A DNA stretch of 64,000 nucleotides, from the NCBI GenBank assembly GCA_016794985.1, contig JAEUIQ010000047.1, positions 62,001 to 126,000 on the forward strand, given 5' to 3'. The notes below the pieces were generated by a model. It worked only from the letters and a program-made list of their open reading frames with translations, was not told the origin of the DNA and did not search any database. Shown here one piece after another: positions 36,360 through 46,418 of this stretch. A program made the position numbers and the translations under genes. This DNA comes from Planctomycetaceae bacterium (GTDB lineage Bacteria > Planctomycetota > Planctomycetia > Pirellulales > Pirellulaceae). The stretch's first letter is position 1. Every line of letters starts with the position of its first letter.

Positions 36360-36931
36360 ACCCAGCTCCTCGCTTCACTTGGCCGAAGTTTGGTCTTGAG
36401 TGGAAAAACCGAGCGGCTATCCCAGCGATCGGAAAACTCAAGTCGGATGCTCACGCCAGCGACAAGCATAGTCGATCCTGACGCGGCTGCAACGGTTCCA
36501 GACATCGCGGCCCAGTCCCGGCCAAGTGCTCGTTCACACAGAGGCACGAATCCATAGGCCCACCACAGCCCCGGTTGCTCGGCTCAAAATAGGTCCGTTA
36601 CGGGTTTTGTCTCGGGGCGCCGCCAAGCTGTTTCCGGAATCGCTTGCGGGGAATTGGCGGAACACTCTGTATAGTGGGCTCCGTATGGTCGTTGTCGATG
36701 GTGGCGAATCCCGATAGAATCCGGATCGGTCAGGGTTGACCGAAAAGTAATGGATCACGAAGCGAATCGGCTTGACACGAACCCACGCGGCGAAGCTGGC
36801 AAAATACGACGGATCTTCAAGTCGGAAGTTGGCGGTAATTGAAGCGCGGCGACGAACTCGGGCCCCGTGAAACGTTACGAATAACCTCAAGAGTTGTTTC
36901 AAAAGTAGTCTTTGGCACCAAAGTAGGATTC
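36360..36931. other. Intergenic region, 572 bases, upstream of purM
   Basis: Divergent promoters for the redoxin-like gene and purM must lie here. No ORF is convincing. A perfect 6-bp inverted repeat with a 2-base spacer (CTTTGG at 36910-36915, CCAAAG at 36918-36923) stands just before the purM Shine-Dalgarno. It is too tight for an RNA hairpin but could be an operator. No purine riboswitch or other RNA class is recognised. Confidence 0.45.
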
Positions 36932-38002
36932 ATGAGCGAAAAGGGTTCACTTTCGTACAAGTCAGCTGGTGTCGACTTGGACATCTATCGCGATTCGATG
37001 AGTCGGTTGCCAAAGTTGATGCAGCGAACATTTTCGCCGCGTGTGCAACAGTGGCCGGGTGGATTCGCGGGCTTGTTTCGATTGGACTTCGAGCCGGGCT
37101 TGTTCTCTCGAAATTACGAAGAGCCCGTTTTGGTCGCGGGTAGCGATGGGGTCGGGACCAAGCTGGCAGTGGCGAAGATGATGAATCGCCACGAGACCAT
37201 CGGAATTGATTTGGTGGCCATGTGCGTCAACGACGTCATCTGCTGTGGGGCGGAGCCATTGTTTTTTCTGGATTACGTGGCCATGAGTCACGATGATCCG
37301 CAACGGCTAGAGGAAATTGTGAAAGGCATTAGCGACGGGTGCGTGCAATCCGATTGTGCCTTGCTGGGCGGTGAAACGGCGATCATGCCTGGGCTCTACC
37401 AAGGTGACGACTATGATTTGGCGGGTTTTTGCGTTGGCGTGGTGGAAAAGAAGAACTTGATCCAAGGACAACACATACAAGTCGGCGATGTGGTATTGGG
37501 CATCGGATCTGCTGGATTTCATTCCAACGGTTATAGCTTGGTTCGAAAAACCGTGTTTGAACATGCGGGCTTATCGATCGATTCACCGACAGGCTTTTCG
37601 TCCGAGACCGTTGGTGAATGTCTGCTCCGTCCGACGAAGATTTACGCCCGCCTTGTCCGGAGCATCCGTGCTCGATACAAGGTCAAAAAAGTGATCCATG
37701 GCATGGTCCACATCACGGGCGGAGGATTGCCCGAAAACGTGGACCGGGTACTGCCCCCAGGCACCGCGGCCGAGATCGACTCGAAGTCCTGGACACCAGC
37801 TCCCGAGTTCAAATGGCTGCAAGAACTAGGAGGAATCCCCGACGCGGAAATGTTTCGGGTCTTCAATATGGGAATTGGTTTCGTATTGATCGTGAGCGCC
37901 CACTTCGCGGCCAGTATTTTGGCAGCGGTGCAAGCGCAAGGTTATTCGGCCTGGCAAATCGGCCAAATTGTCCCGGGAAACCAAAACGTTGTGATTCACT
38001 AA
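36932..38002 (+). CDS. purM: Phosphoribosylformylglycinamidine cyclo-ligase (AIR synthetase)
   Basis: 356 residues from ATG 36932, which has AGGA upstream and places [12 protein letters not shown] at the N-terminus, as in PurM. Key parts: ATP loop [39 protein letters not shown], then [20 protein letters not shown], and [21 protein letters not shown] near the end. It closes the imidazole ring of AIR in purine synthesis. The usual length is about 345 residues, so it is complete. No other purine gene is beside it. Confidence 0.95.
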   Translation: MSEKGSLSYKSAGVDLDIYRDSMSRLPKLMQRTFSPRVQQWPGGFAGLFRLDFEPGLFSRNYEEPVLVAGSDGVGTKLAVAKMMNRHETIGIDLVAMCVNDVICCGAEPLFFLDYVAMSHDDPQRLEEIVKGISDGCVQSDCALLGGETAIMPGLYQGDDYDLAGFCVGVVEKKNLIQGQHIQVGDVVLGIGSAGFHSNGYSLVRKTVFEHAGLSIDSPTGFSSETVGECLLRPTKIYARLVRSIRARYKVKKVIHGMVHITGGGLPENVDRVLPPGTAAEIDSKSWTPAPEFKWLQELGGIPDAEMFRVFNMGIGFVLIVSAHFAASILAAVQAQGYSAWQIGQIVPGNQNVVIH

Positions 38003-38288
38003 GATTCGAGAGGCGGACGTTGGCAAAGCTTGCTCAATTTAGCGGTTTTTTCCAGTAAATTCTGTTTTTCCAATGAAATTCCAATTCAAGATCGGTTGTT
38101 CGATGTGGACATTCAACCCGAGCAGCAATAGAATGAGCTTAACGAGCCTAGGTGAGAATCAGCAGCATTCGGGCGGGCTTTTCAGAATGCGTGCTTCCAT
38201 TGAAGGGGCGGGACAGTTAGACTGATACGGGTTCGTTACTTTTCCATGAGCAGCGTGCAAGCATTTTCGGGGCCGGAGAAGAGTGATT

Positions 38289-38978
38289 ATGGAGATTCGT
38301 CTCAAGGTCATTGGCGGAAAAAATGATGGGAAAGAGATCCCAGTTCAAGTCGCTGATTTTGTGATCGGGCGGGGCGAAACCGCTCATTTGCGACCGGCGA
38401 GTGATCTGGTTAGCCGCAAACATTGCTCCATTCTGACACAGCAAGGCAAAGCGGTCCTGGTTGATCATGACAGCCGCAACGGCACGTTTCTGAATGGCGA
38501 GCCAGTCAAGGGCCAGGTGGATTTGAAGCCGGGTGATCGACTGCGAGTCGGCCGCTTGGTATTCGAATTGGTGATTGACATCGGCCAACCAAGTGTGAAG
38601 CGTCCCAAAGTGGATGGTGTCGCGGATGCGGCCCAACGCGCCACGGAAGCGACCGAGAATTTTGATGATGATTCGATTTCTGGTTGGCTTTCGACCGTGG
38701 ACGAGTCGGCTCATGCGGTCGATCAAACGAAGCAATTCAGTTTGGATGACGCAAAACTTCAGCTTTCCGCGGAGACGCTAAACGCGGGACTGGATTCGAC
38801 CATCGTCGCGGACAAAGACGAGTTGTTGAAACAGGCCAAAGAAGCTCAAGAGCGGGAAGCCGAAGCCAAAGCCAAGAAAAAGGTTCCGGGCAAATTACCT
38901 GACAAAGCGCGTCAAATTTCCGACAACAGTAAAGATGCTGCCACCGAAGTTTTGCAGCGTTTCTTTAACAGACGGTAA
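38289..38978 (+). CDS. FHA-domain protein
   Basis: 229 residues from ATG 38289 (GGAG ten bases upstream; a GTG two codons earlier is also possible). The FHA domain at about 5-100 carries the phosphothreonine-binding residues in VIGRGETAHLRPASDLVSRKHCSI and DHDSRNGTFLNGEP. The rest is acidic, then helical and Lys/Ala-rich (LLKQAKEAQEREAEAKAKKK), without a catalytic domain. It should bind a phosphorylated partner of a Ser/Thr kinase, but no kinase gene is in the window. It stands alone between purM and the sigma-factor operon. Confidence 0.88.
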   Translation: MEIRLKVIGGKNDGKEIPVQVADFVIGRGETAHLRPASDLVSRKHCSILTQQGKAVLVDHDSRNGTFLNGEPVKGQVDLKPGDRLRVGRLVFELVIDIGQPSVKRPKVDGVADAAQRATEATENFDDDSISGWLSTVDESAHAVDQTKQFSLDDAKLQLSAETLNAGLDSTIVADKDELLKQAKEAQEREAEAKAKKKVPGKLPDKARQISDNSKDAATEVLQRFFNRR

Positions 38979-39111
38979 TATTTTTGCGACGTGCCAGTGG
39001 GACCTAGGGTAAAGCATCCGAAGTTTTGTTGCCAAGAACGATGCAATATGTTCGAATGGACCGTGAGCTTAAATCGGAGCGGGCGGTCCTACGGCAAGAG
39101 TGTGACTTGGC

Positions 39112-39675
39112 ATGACTGAAGACGCGGCTTTCGACATTAAAGGTGTTGTTGCAGGGTGCTTGGCTGGGCGTGAATCCTCGATGATCGCGTTGGTCCGTCA
39201 TTATCACGGACTGGTATTTAGCCTTTGCCTCCGCTTGCTTGGCCAGCGACAAGACGCCGAAGATGCGACGCAAGAAACATTCTCCCGAGTCTTGCGGAGC
39301 CTTTCTCAATGGGATTCGACTCGACGCTTCGAACCCTGGCTCTTGACCGTCGCTGGTAACCGTTGCCGGACCAAAATGGCCAAGCGCCGGCGTCAGGTAA
39401 GCCACTCCATGGAAGACTGCGACCAAATCGAATCGGCAACGACCGATTCTGGGCTGATCCTGGAAGAAGTGCGGGCCGGTCTGCGACTGCTACGCGAAGA
39501 ATATCGAACGGTGTTTATCAAGTTTCATTTGGAGCATCGTTCTTTTGAGGAAATTGCCGAAGATTTGGGCATGCCCTACGCAACCGTGAAGACCTGGTGC
39601 CACCGTGCTCGTAAGGAGCTGGCTGATATCCTGTCCCGGCGCGGAAATTTACTTCGCGAGGCAGGATTAGTTTGA
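39112..39675 (+). CDS. ECF-type RNA polymerase sigma factor
   Basis: 187 residues. Sigma region 2 lies at about 25-95 (YHGLVFSLCLRLLGQRQDAE, DATQETFSRVL, RRFEPWLLTVAGNRCRTKM). Region 4 is at about 130-180 and includes a helix-turn-helix (HRSFEEIAEDLGMPYATVKTW). There is no region 3, as expected for ECF factors. The neighbouring downstream gene carries an anti-sigma-type zinc motif, so the pair looks like a classical ECF/anti-sigma unit. The target promoters are unknown. Confidence 0.93.
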   Translation: MTEDAAFDIKGVVAGCLAGRESSMIALVRHYHGLVFSLCLRLLGQRQDAEDATQETFSRVLRSLSQWDSTRRFEPWLLTVAGNRCRTKMAKRRRQVSHSMEDCDQIESATTDSGLILEEVRAGLRLLREEYRTVFIKFHLEHRSFEEIAEDLGMPYATVKTWCHRARKELADILSRRGNLLREAGLV

Positions 39676-39797
39676 ATCGAAGCCCGTCGGTGACGGGTAA
39701 GCAAGTCCGAACCAGTTCCAGCGTACGTCGGCGGGCGTTTATGATGCCCCGCAGACTTTAGTTTGCTTTGGTAATTGGAGAAACCTGAAGGGCCACT

Positions 39798-40634
39798 TTG
39801 AATTCGAGCAAAATGATGGATTGCAATAGATTCGAAACACATGTTAATGACTTGCTGGATGCTCGCCAGCCGCTCGTGTTGGATGAGTTGGCATTCGAGC
39901 ACCAACTTGGGTGCGACTCGTGCAGTCGACTGTTCGATGTTTACTATCAGATGGCGAATTTGACCGCTGGGCCGGCCTCCAAAGAGCAATTGCTTCGTAT
40001 GCCGGGTGTTGACCCCAGCATAGAAGCCGAGGACCTTAGCCCCGTCACGCCAACGCGGGTCTCGCAATTGATCAGTCAATGCTTGCTGGACAATCGCGGC
40101 ACGGGAATCGATGTCGAGGAACCAATTCTTGCACCCTTGGCGTTTGGCGGTTCGGTGACAAGCAAAGTCGTGGCTAATTCGGGGAAAAACCCGAGGGATC
40201 GCGGTAGGTTTCGCTCCCGTTCGAGTTTGTTTACGGCGCTGTCGTTGGGATTTTGTGCGGTGGTCGGGTTCACGGTTTACCGTTTCACCGTGACTCCCGA
40301 CGGTCAAGGGCACGGGCTGCAAGCTGGGATCATCGCTTCCGAGGGTCCTGAACCGAAATCAGCAGACCGTCCAGAAAATCCCGGCGTCGCCGACACGGCC
40401 ATCGCAGCCGCAAATCTTCAGCAGTTGGCAGAAAGCTGGGATGAGTCCATCGTGGACGAATCGGTCGTCGCCTTCGACCGTGGGTGGCAGCAAATTGCGG
40501 TAGGTCGGGTCAGGGCTCATCAATTGCCGGGCATGCAACCGGCCGTGTATCCAATTACGGGAGCGGTCGAAGCTTTTCGCAAGAACATGATCGTGCGAAA
40601 TCCCAATGGGTTGGCGGCGGGACTTCGCTGGTAG
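39798..40634 (+). CDS. Putative membrane anti-sigma factor (ZAS motif)
   Basis: 278 residues from a TTG with AAGGG five bases upstream; ATGs five and six codons later are alternatives. The N-terminal region contains H-x3-C-x2-C (HQLGCDSC), the zinc-binding anti-sigma signature, after a helical HVNDLLDARQPLVLDEL. One transmembrane helix near residue 145 (SLFTALSLGFCAVVGFTVY) separates it from a periplasmic Ala/Pro-rich part with a DESIVDESVVAF helix. It should hold the preceding sigma factor. It stands 122 bases after the sigma gene and 17 before the next. Confidence 0.7.
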   Translation: MNSSKMMDCNRFETHVNDLLDARQPLVLDELAFEHQLGCDSCSRLFDVYYQMANLTAGPASKEQLLRMPGVDPSIEAEDLSPVTPTRVSQLISQCLLDNRGTGIDVEEPILAPLAFGGSVTSKVVANSGKNPRDRGRFRSRSSLFTALSLGFCAVVGFTVYRFTVTPDGQGHGLQAGIIASEGPEPKSADRPENPGVADTAIAAANLQQLAESWDESIVDESVVAFDRGWQQIAVGRVRAHQLPGMQPAVYPITGAVEAFRKNMIVRNPNGLAAGLRW

Positions 40635-40651
40635 TGAGAATAAAGGGAGTG

Positions 40652-41275
40652 ATGCTTGTGCGATTCTGCTCTGTTTTCATTTGGACGAGCATCGGCTTGA
40701 TCATCGGTTTGGGAGAACAAGCGGCTTGGGGGCAAGTCACCGTGCAATTGCCTCAGTTTCGTCGCTTTCAAGTCAATGGCTCGGTCATGGTCCCAGACGG
40801 GGGCTCGGCCTACATGGGCGGCATTAGTCGCTCGGGCGCTGGAAGTCGGCAATCGGGAGTCGTTCCGTTCCGTCCATTCGCCAATCGAACCATCGGTGGT
40901 GAATCCGGAAATGCCGTCGTGGTAACGTCCGTCGAAGTCTTTAGTCTGCGAGATATGGAAGCGCAGTTAATGGGACAGCTGAGCCCCGAATACCAGCAAC
41001 AACTGGCGATGGAATCCGTCGCCACTCGCGGGAAAGCCTCGCAACAATTGGCCGATGACCAAGCGAAATTCTCGGCGTTGGTGAAGAATAAGACCGACGC
41101 GAAAATCGAAAATGCGAAGGCAGATGTGCGTTGGGCGCGAAAATTTGCGGCAGAAGGCAATCGCCCGGCGGCTGATATGTTTTATCGCCAAGCAATCAAG
41201 GCACTCCCAGCCGAACTTGCTGAACTTGCGAGCGAAGAACACCGAAAGTTTCTCGACTCGAGTCGCATCCGCTGA
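40652..41275 (+). CDS. Secreted protein with secretin-like motif
   Basis: 207 residues from ATG 40652. A GTG at 40658 sits eight bases after AGGGAG and may be the true start. The signal peptide is VRFCSVFIWTSIGLIIGLG. After it comes QLPQFRRFQVNGSVMVPDGG, then SAYMGGISR; this resembles the conserved secretin segment VPDGxTxxLGG. The second half is helical and TPR-like (AKFSALVKNKTDAKIENA, WARKFAAEGNRPAADMFYRQ). It is too short for a secretin. It is the third gene of the sigma/anti-sigma operon, so it may be a target or partner of that system. The function is unknown. Confidence 0.65.
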   Translation: MLVRFCSVFIWTSIGLIIGLGEQAAWGQVTVQLPQFRRFQVNGSVMVPDGGSAYMGGISRSGAGSRQSGVVPFRPFANRTIGGESGNAVVVTSVEVFSLRDMEAQLMGQLSPEYQQQLAMESVATRGKASQQLADDQAKFSALVKNKTDAKIENAKADVRWARKFAAEGNRPAADMFYRQAIKALPAELAELASEEHRKFLDSSRIR

Positions 41276-41323
41276 ATCAGAACCAAGAACGAACTTGGAT
41301 ACAACCATCGCATGGTAGTTCAG

Positions 41324-41350
41324 CGGCCCTCACAAGATTGGCCGGTTTTT
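41324..41350 (+). terminator. Intrinsic terminator of the sigma/anti-sigma operon
   Basis: A CGGCC/GGCCG stem (41324-41328 with 41340-41344) with an 11-base loop is followed by G and five Ts (41346-41350). It stands about 50 bases past the stop of the third operon gene. The stem is short, so the signal may be weak. Confidence 0.55.
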
Positions 41351-41381
41351 GATCATCGAGTGCTGGGTCCATCCATTAGCC

Positions 41382-41831
41382 TCATTCGTCTTGGCAGTTG
41401 GCACAACTCCCCTTGAGCAGCACCTCCGTAACCTTTCCCACTTTCTTCAATTCTCGGTTCTCTTTGGTTAATGGTCGAATGTCCACGGGCTCCAAACACG
41501 TGATCTCCCCACAATCCAAACATAAGAAGTGAGGGTGCGGCGTCGGAGTTGCGTTGTGATTGTGACGGTTGGCCATCTCGTACCGCCACACGTGGTCGCC
41601 CAAGTCCAAGCGTCGAAACAACTCCGCCTCGGCCATATCGTTTAACGCTCGAAAAATGGTCGAAGCGTCCGAGCCACTTGATGACAGTTGTTCAACCAAT
41701 TCCGCGTGAGTCAAAGGTCGGGCCGTGGCAAAAATAACTTGCAATACGGAAATTCGCGCAGGCGTGGCGCGCAGCCCTGTCTCTCGAATCAACTGCCTTG
41801 CTTCATTCGTGTCTAAAGAGTGACTTCCCAT
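41382..41831 (-). CDS. Fur-family metalloregulator
   Basis: 149 residues. A winged-helix N-terminal half is followed by a dimerisation domain. The helical DNA-binding part is LRATPARISVLQVIFATARP, then THAELVEQLSSSGSDASTIF. The metal-binding loop is HNHNATPTPHPHFLCLDCGE. Two CxxC pairs (CLDC, CANC) form the structural zinc site. The metal it senses (Fe, Zn or peroxide) is not decided by the sequence, although the His-rich loop would suit zinc or iron. It is divergent from mnmG, and a TGCAAA-type repeat lies between them. Confidence 0.9.
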   Translation of the reverse strand: MGSHSLDTNEARQLIRETGLRATPARISVLQVIFATARPLTHAELVEQLSSSGSDASTIFRALNDMAEAELFRRLDLGDHVWRYEMANRHNHNATPTPHPHFLCLDCGEITCLEPVDIRPLTKENRELKKVGKVTEVLLKGSCANCQDE

Positions 41832-42192
41832 GTGGTGCGTCCTGTTGCAGTAGCGGATCCGAAATTTCCTCGATCTGACATGTCGCTGAATGCGTGCAAC
41901 TTGAAAATCAGCGATCCTCTCATCGCAACGGCAAGCTAACGATAATGATGCTGGTTCGAACTGCCTCGTCGATTCGCGAGTCCCCCACTAGATGTTGAGG
42001 CGTCACACCAGAGATGCATGATAGCCCAGGATGATTGCAAATGCAAACCAGTTTCGATATTATCAACACAGAGTAGTCTTCGGACCTGGGTTTAGTTTTC
42101 CAGAAGTTGCATTACAATTCGCGGGCGAATAGACCGCTTTTATGGGGTAAATCACGGGGGCCCGATCATTTCGAGAGTTGGGGCGATTGCCT
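41832..42192. promoter_or_regulatory. Divergent fur/mnmG regulatory region with TGCAAA repeat
   Basis: 361 bases without a gene. At 42035-42046 an inverted repeat TTGCA-AA-TGCAA is visible, which also reads as a tandem TGCAAA. It is about 200 bases from the Fur-family start and 150 from mnmG. Fur-type boxes of some bacteria contain TGCAAAT, so an autoregulatory site is possible but unproven. The AT-rich segment that follows (GATATTATCAAC) may hold a -10 element. Nothing else is recognised. Confidence 0.3.
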
Positions 42193-44022
42193 ATGAATCC
42201 GTCAAGCGACACCGATTGCCTCTATGATTACGACGTCATTGTCGTGGGCGCAGGCCATGCCGGTACGGAAGCGGCAATGGCCGCAGCCCGGTTGGGGGCT
42301 CGCTGCGCCCTGTTGACCGCTAACCTCGATACGATCGGGCAAATGAGTTGCAACCCGGCGATTGGCGGGGTTGCGAAAGGACACATCGTACGTGAAATCG
42401 ATGCCTTGGGCGGAATCATGGCCCAAGCAATCGACAAAACGGGCTTGCAGTTTCGCATGCTCAATCGCAGTAAGGGTCCCGCGATGCACTCGCCGCGGGC
42501 TCAAGCAGACAAGAAATTGTATCAGCGCGAGATCAAACGCTTGGTCGAGAATTGTCCATTGGTGGACCCCCGCCAAGAGACCGTACTCGATCTGCTCACC
42601 GAACCGACTAGCGAAGGGCTAAAAATTGTCGGAGTTTCAGTACAAGGCGGTGCGATTTATCGAGCGCCGGCTGTGGTACTGACGACGGGGACGTTCTTGC
42701 AAGCAGTCATGCACACGGGCGAAGCGAAAACGGCTGGCGGGCGCGCCGGTGAAGGGACAACGTCCGGAATCAGCGGAGCATTACACCGACTTGGCTTCAC
42801 CGTTCGTCGATTCAAAACTGGAACCCCCGCGCGATTGAATGGCCGTACCATCGATTACGCGCAGACCGAGAGCCAACCTGGCGACACGGAACCTCAGCCA
42901 TTCTCATTTTTAAACGGCAAATTGGACGTCCAGCAGTTGCCGTGTTGGATCACGCACACGAATGACGCCGTTCACGAACTGATTCGAAGAAACCTGCATC
43001 GCTCGCCCATGTTCAGTGGACAGATCTCCGCCAGCGGCCCTCGATATTGCCCTTCGATCGAAGACAAAGTCGTGCGTTTCTCCGACAAGACATCGCACCA
43101 GTTGTATCTGGAACCAGAGGGTTGGGAAACGACAGAAATCTACGTCAACGGAATTTCAACCAGCTTGCCGCGAGACGTCCAAGATCAAATGATTCGCTTG
43201 ATTCCCGGACTACAAAACGCGCGGATCATGCGATACGGTTATGCAGTCGAGTACGACTATTGTCCCCCCGATCAACTTTGGCCGACGTTGGAAAGCAAAC
43301 TCGTGGCGGGCTTGTATTTTGCTGGTCAAATCAATGGCACGACCGGTTATGAGGAAGCCGCAGCTCAAGGATTACTGGCCGGAGCCAACGCCGCTCTGAA
43401 GCAAGCCAACAAACCCGACCTCGTCATTGAGCGAGATGCCGCGTACATGGGTGTATTGATCGATGACTTGGTAACCCGAAGCGTCGATGAACCGTATCGG
43501 ATGTTCACCAGCCGCGCGGAGTATCGCTTGCTACTGCGTCACGACAATGCCGATCGTCGCCTGACGAGAAAAGCGTATGAACTGGGCTTGGTTGATGAAG
43601 CGCGGTTTCGAGTACTTGAAGAAAAAGAGCGACTGATTGCCGCTGCTCTTAAACACTTGAACGAAAATCGCCACCAAGAGCAAACGCTAGAGAAGTTCTT
43701 GCGTCGGCCAGAAACCACTTGGACGCAATTATGTGAACTCCAGCCCGTACTGGCGTCGTATCCGCCAGAAGTCGCCGAAGCGGTGAGCTTTGATGTAAAG
43801 TATGCGGGATACGTTGGACGACAGAACGTCGCCATTGAACGGCAGCGTCGTCTAAGCGACAAGCGGATCCCGACCGATTGGGACTACCAATCGTTATCGC
43901 ATCTGCGGGCGGAAGCCCGGGAAAAACTAACCCGCATTCGCCCAGTCAATCTTGATCAGGCCAGTCGAATCAGTGGAATCACTCCGGCGGATATTGCGGT
44001 GTTGATGATGCATTTGAAATAG
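42193..44022 (+). CDS. mnmG: tRNA uridine 5-carboxymethylaminomethyl modification enzyme, FAD subunit
   Basis: 609 residues from ATG 42193 ([11 protein letters not shown]), close to the family's usual 620-630. The FAD-binding motif [22 protein letters not shown] is intact. MnmG landmarks follow: [53 protein letters not shown], and near the end [16 protein letters not shown]. With MnmE it modifies U34 of tRNAs. Its 3' end overlaps the convergent histidine kinase gene by 44 bases. No mnmE is seen nearby. Confidence 0.96.
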   Translation: MNPSSDTDCLYDYDVIVVGAGHAGTEAAMAAARLGARCALLTANLDTIGQMSCNPAIGGVAKGHIVREIDALGGIMAQAIDKTGLQFRMLNRSKGPAMHSPRAQADKKLYQREIKRLVENCPLVDPRQETVLDLLTEPTSEGLKIVGVSVQGGAIYRAPAVVLTTGTFLQAVMHTGEAKTAGGRAGEGTTSGISGALHRLGFTVRRFKTGTPARLNGRTIDYAQTESQPGDTEPQPFSFLNGKLDVQQLPCWITHTNDAVHELIRRNLHRSPMFSGQISASGPRYCPSIEDKVVRFSDKTSHQLYLEPEGWETTEIYVNGISTSLPRDVQDQMIRLIPGLQNARIMRYGYAVEYDYCPPDQLWPTLESKLVAGLYFAGQINGTTGYEEAAAQGLLAGANAALKQANKPDLVIERDAAYMGVLIDDLVTRSVDEPYRMFTSRAEYRLLLRHDNADRRLTRKAYELGLVDEARFRVLEEKERLIAAALKHLNENRHQEQTLEKFLRRPETTWTQLCELQPVLASYPPEVAEAVSFDVKYAGYVGRQNVAIERQRRLSDKRIPTDWDYQSLSHLRAEAREKLTRIRPVNLDQASRISGITPADIAVLMMHLK

Positions 44023-44917
44023 CTGGCAAGCGAACCTCAAACGTGGTTCCATTTCGTGAATCACTTCGGAGGACGCGCACCTTTCCGCGCAGGCGGTGCG
44101 TGATCGTTTTGACAAGATATAAGCCGAGGCCCGTTCCCTTCTTGCGTCTTTCCAGTTCATGTTCAAGCCTCACGAACCGATGGAAGATTCGTACTCGATC
44201 CCGCAACGGGATCCCCTGCCCATTATCTTTCACTAAAAGTTGCACCTCGCCGCGATCCGCACGGAAACGCGTCGTCACCTGAATTTGAGGCGGAGTTCCG
44301 CCATACTTGATTGCGTTGCTGATCAGATTCCCCGCCAGGATTCGCAACTCACTCTCCGGGGCCTTGATAATGCATGACTCTAAGTTCAATTCAAAAACAG
44401 CCAGGGGATGACTCTGTTGGTAATCAGCGACAATGGACCTCAGCAATGGATCAACATCCACATCGTCCATTCGTTCATGACTGATCGGTTCATCCAATCG
44501 TGCGGCCGCCAGAACTTGATTGATCATCGTGTCCAAACGTTGCGCGTCCGTCAACATCAAGCGATAGAATTCTTGGCGTTCGTCATCGGACAGGTCTTGG
44601 CGATTAAGCGTTTGCAACAATAGCTTCAACGACGCCACCGGGGTTTTTAGCTCGTGAGTGACCGCGTCAATAAAATTGGCTTGTCGCGCGGTCGAGTTGA
44701 TCACTTTGATGGAAAGCACAAGGTAAGTTATGATCCCAATCAAGACCAGTAGAAACAAGATCGCACCCACGGTCAACAGAATCCAATAGAAATGCGGCGA
44801 CGGATCCTGAATCGCCCAGAAAACGTTAAGGAGAACCCAACCCGTTGTCAGCAACAGGACAAGGATTATCAGTACGACGCCGAGTGTAATCGGCAGCTTG
44901 AGCGACCGACGTTCCAT
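43979..44917 (-). CDS. Orphan membrane sensor histidine kinase
   Basis: 312 residues from ATG 44917; a TTG at 44935 is an alternative. Two membrane helices lie near the N-terminus ([20 protein letters not shown] and [20 protein letters not shown]) with only a short loop between, so there is no periplasmic sensor domain. HisKA carries the phospho-acceptor in [19 protein letters not shown]. HATPase_c has [14 protein letters not shown] and [16 protein letters not shown]. No response regulator is adjacent, so its partner is elsewhere. It may respond to membrane state. It ends inside the mnmG coding region, convergently. Confidence 0.88.
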   Translation of the reverse strand: MERRSLKLPITLGVVLIILVLLLTTGWVLLNVFWAIQDPSPHFYWILLTVGAILFLLVLIGIITYLVLSIKVINSTARQANFIDAVTHELKTPVASLKLLLQTLNRQDLSDDERQEFYRLMLTDAQRLDTMINQVLAAARLDEPISHERMDDVDVDPLLRSIVADYQQSHPLAVFELNLESCIIKAPESELRILAGNLISNAIKYGGTPPQIQVTTRFRADRGEVQLLVKDNGQGIPLRDRVRIFHRFVRLEHELERRKKGTGLGLYLVKTITHRLRGKVRVLRSDSRNGTTFEVRLPAISNASSTPQYPPE

Positions 44918-45053
44918 GATCAAGAACCGCTCCAATCAAAAGAAATTGCCATACTTGAATTTCATCGTGAGACCTGGAAGTTTAAGGTGGACCGCGTGTC
45001 TCTGGCAGCGATCGGTTGTACAAAATTCCGTGTTGGCCTCGATCGAATCTCGG

Positions 45054-46220
45054 CTATTGCTCCGCCTTGTTCGAATCGAGATCTTCTTCCCTGAAACATT
45101 CGCGAATCGCCTTTGTTGTAACGCATCTTCGTAGGATCAGCTCGGCATAAGGAATGGAACGCAGACGAGGCTCTTCCCCTTCGGCTGGCGGTGCGATTTG
45201 CTCCGCGCCACGGAAAATAGGCGAAATTCTTGAGACCAAACCGATCAGTCGCCCTCGATCATCAAAAACTCCAGATCCGCTGCTGCCAGCGCCAAAAGGC
45301 GCGGTCACCTCCAACCAAGTGGACTTGCCTCTCCTTTGGGTCAACGTGACGTGACGACTAACAACACCCTGAGTCAACACAAAAAACTCAGAACTCGGAT
45401 GGCTTAACACAAAGGCAGGCGTGTTGGGTAAAGGCGAGTTCGTTGCGATCGGCGCTGGATAAAAAGGCCCGGTACCTTGCAAGCGAACCAAGGCAACGTC
45501 CGCCATTCGATTCGCCGCCAAGACTTCCTGGATCGCGTATCCGCGTCCCGTATAGTCCATCGCAAAGATGACTCGCGTGTCCTCGTCCCTTCGCTCAAGC
45601 ACGTGATGATTCGTGAGACACAGACCATCGTCCGAGACAACGACGCCGCCGGCAATATTGCCATGCATCTCTTCGCACTTCCCACAATCGTACAACGTGC
45701 CAAACAGCAAACTGCTCTTCGCCACGTTTTCGAAACCGAAAGAATCGTCGCCAACACTTGATGCCGGACAAAGCAAATTCGACCGAGCTGGGCGGCGCAC
45801 GGATTGCTGAATCGCGGCAACATCCAAACCACGTTTTTCGTTGATGATTCCTTGCCCAGCCGCCACGAATGCGTCATAAATCTTTTTGTTGTCGATTTGG
45901 CCTTGCAAGATTCCCAGTGGATCTTCCCGCACCGTTCCCGGTTGCCCAGCGGATCTCGTGTTTGGGTCAAGCAACCCAACTGCGTCGGTTCGTTGGTCGC
46001 TTTCTTGAGTTGCTAAGACTGAAGGGGACGGGGCCACAGGATTCGAACGTGCCGCGGTGGGAACACCGAAACTGGGAACGAGTCTGTCCCCCGGTGTGGT
46101 GATCAAGACCTTTGTGGGAAGCAAGACCTGGCTGGTTAGCAGGCAAGGTGTTGGGCGGTCGAAACACAGCATTCCCAAGGTCCCCAAGCCCAGCAAAACC
46201 GCGTACAAAATCCGAAGCAT
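45054..46220 (-). CDS. Trypsin-like serine protease, secreted
   Basis: 388 residues. A signal peptide (YAVLLGLGTLGMLC) precedes a low-complexity linker to about residue 150. The protease domain has the catalytic His in LTNHHVLER, the Asp in RMADVALVRLQG and the Ser in FGAGSSGSGVFDDRG. A CGKC pair just before the domain core could form a disulfide. No PDZ domain is seen, so it is not HtrA. It lies 136 bases upstream of the histidine kinase gene on the same strand. The target is unknown. Confidence 0.88.
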   Translation of the reverse strand: MLRILYAVLLGLGTLGMLCFDRPTPCLLTSQVLLPTKVLITTPGDRLVPSFGVPTAARSNPVAPSPSVLATQESDQRTDAVGLLDPNTRSAGQPGTVREDPLGILQGQIDNKKIYDAFVAAGQGIINEKRGLDVAAIQQSVRRPARSNLLCPASSVGDDSFGFENVAKSSLLFGTLYDCGKCEEMHGNIAGGVVVSDDGLCLTNHHVLERRDEDTRVIFAMDYTGRGYAIQEVLAANRMADVALVRLQGTGPFYPAPIATNSPLPNTPAFVLSHPSSEFFVLTQGVVSRHVTLTQRRGKSTWLEVTAPFGAGSSGSGVFDDRGRLIGLVSRISPIFRGAEQIAPPAEGEEPRLRSIPYAELILRRCVTTKAIRECFREEDLDSNKAEQ

Positions 46221-46418
46221 AGATCAAACCTTCAGTTCAGCCACATGAATTGGCATCCGGAGACGAGCGTTGGCACCACAAGAGTATACCGTCGCTCACG
46301 AAATTTTGTTGGCCATGCCGCGGCTTGAAAACAAAAATTCGTTTGGGATAATCCGATCGCGACGACGGGTTCCGACTTCCACCGTTGTCTACTCCAAATT
46401 GCTGCCGAAGGAATCCGC

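Noticed and set aside
36660-36720. Possible sigma-70 promoter (TATAGT) upstream of purM
   Set aside because: Candidate -35 hexamers lie at 10 or 20 bases, outside the accepted spacing.
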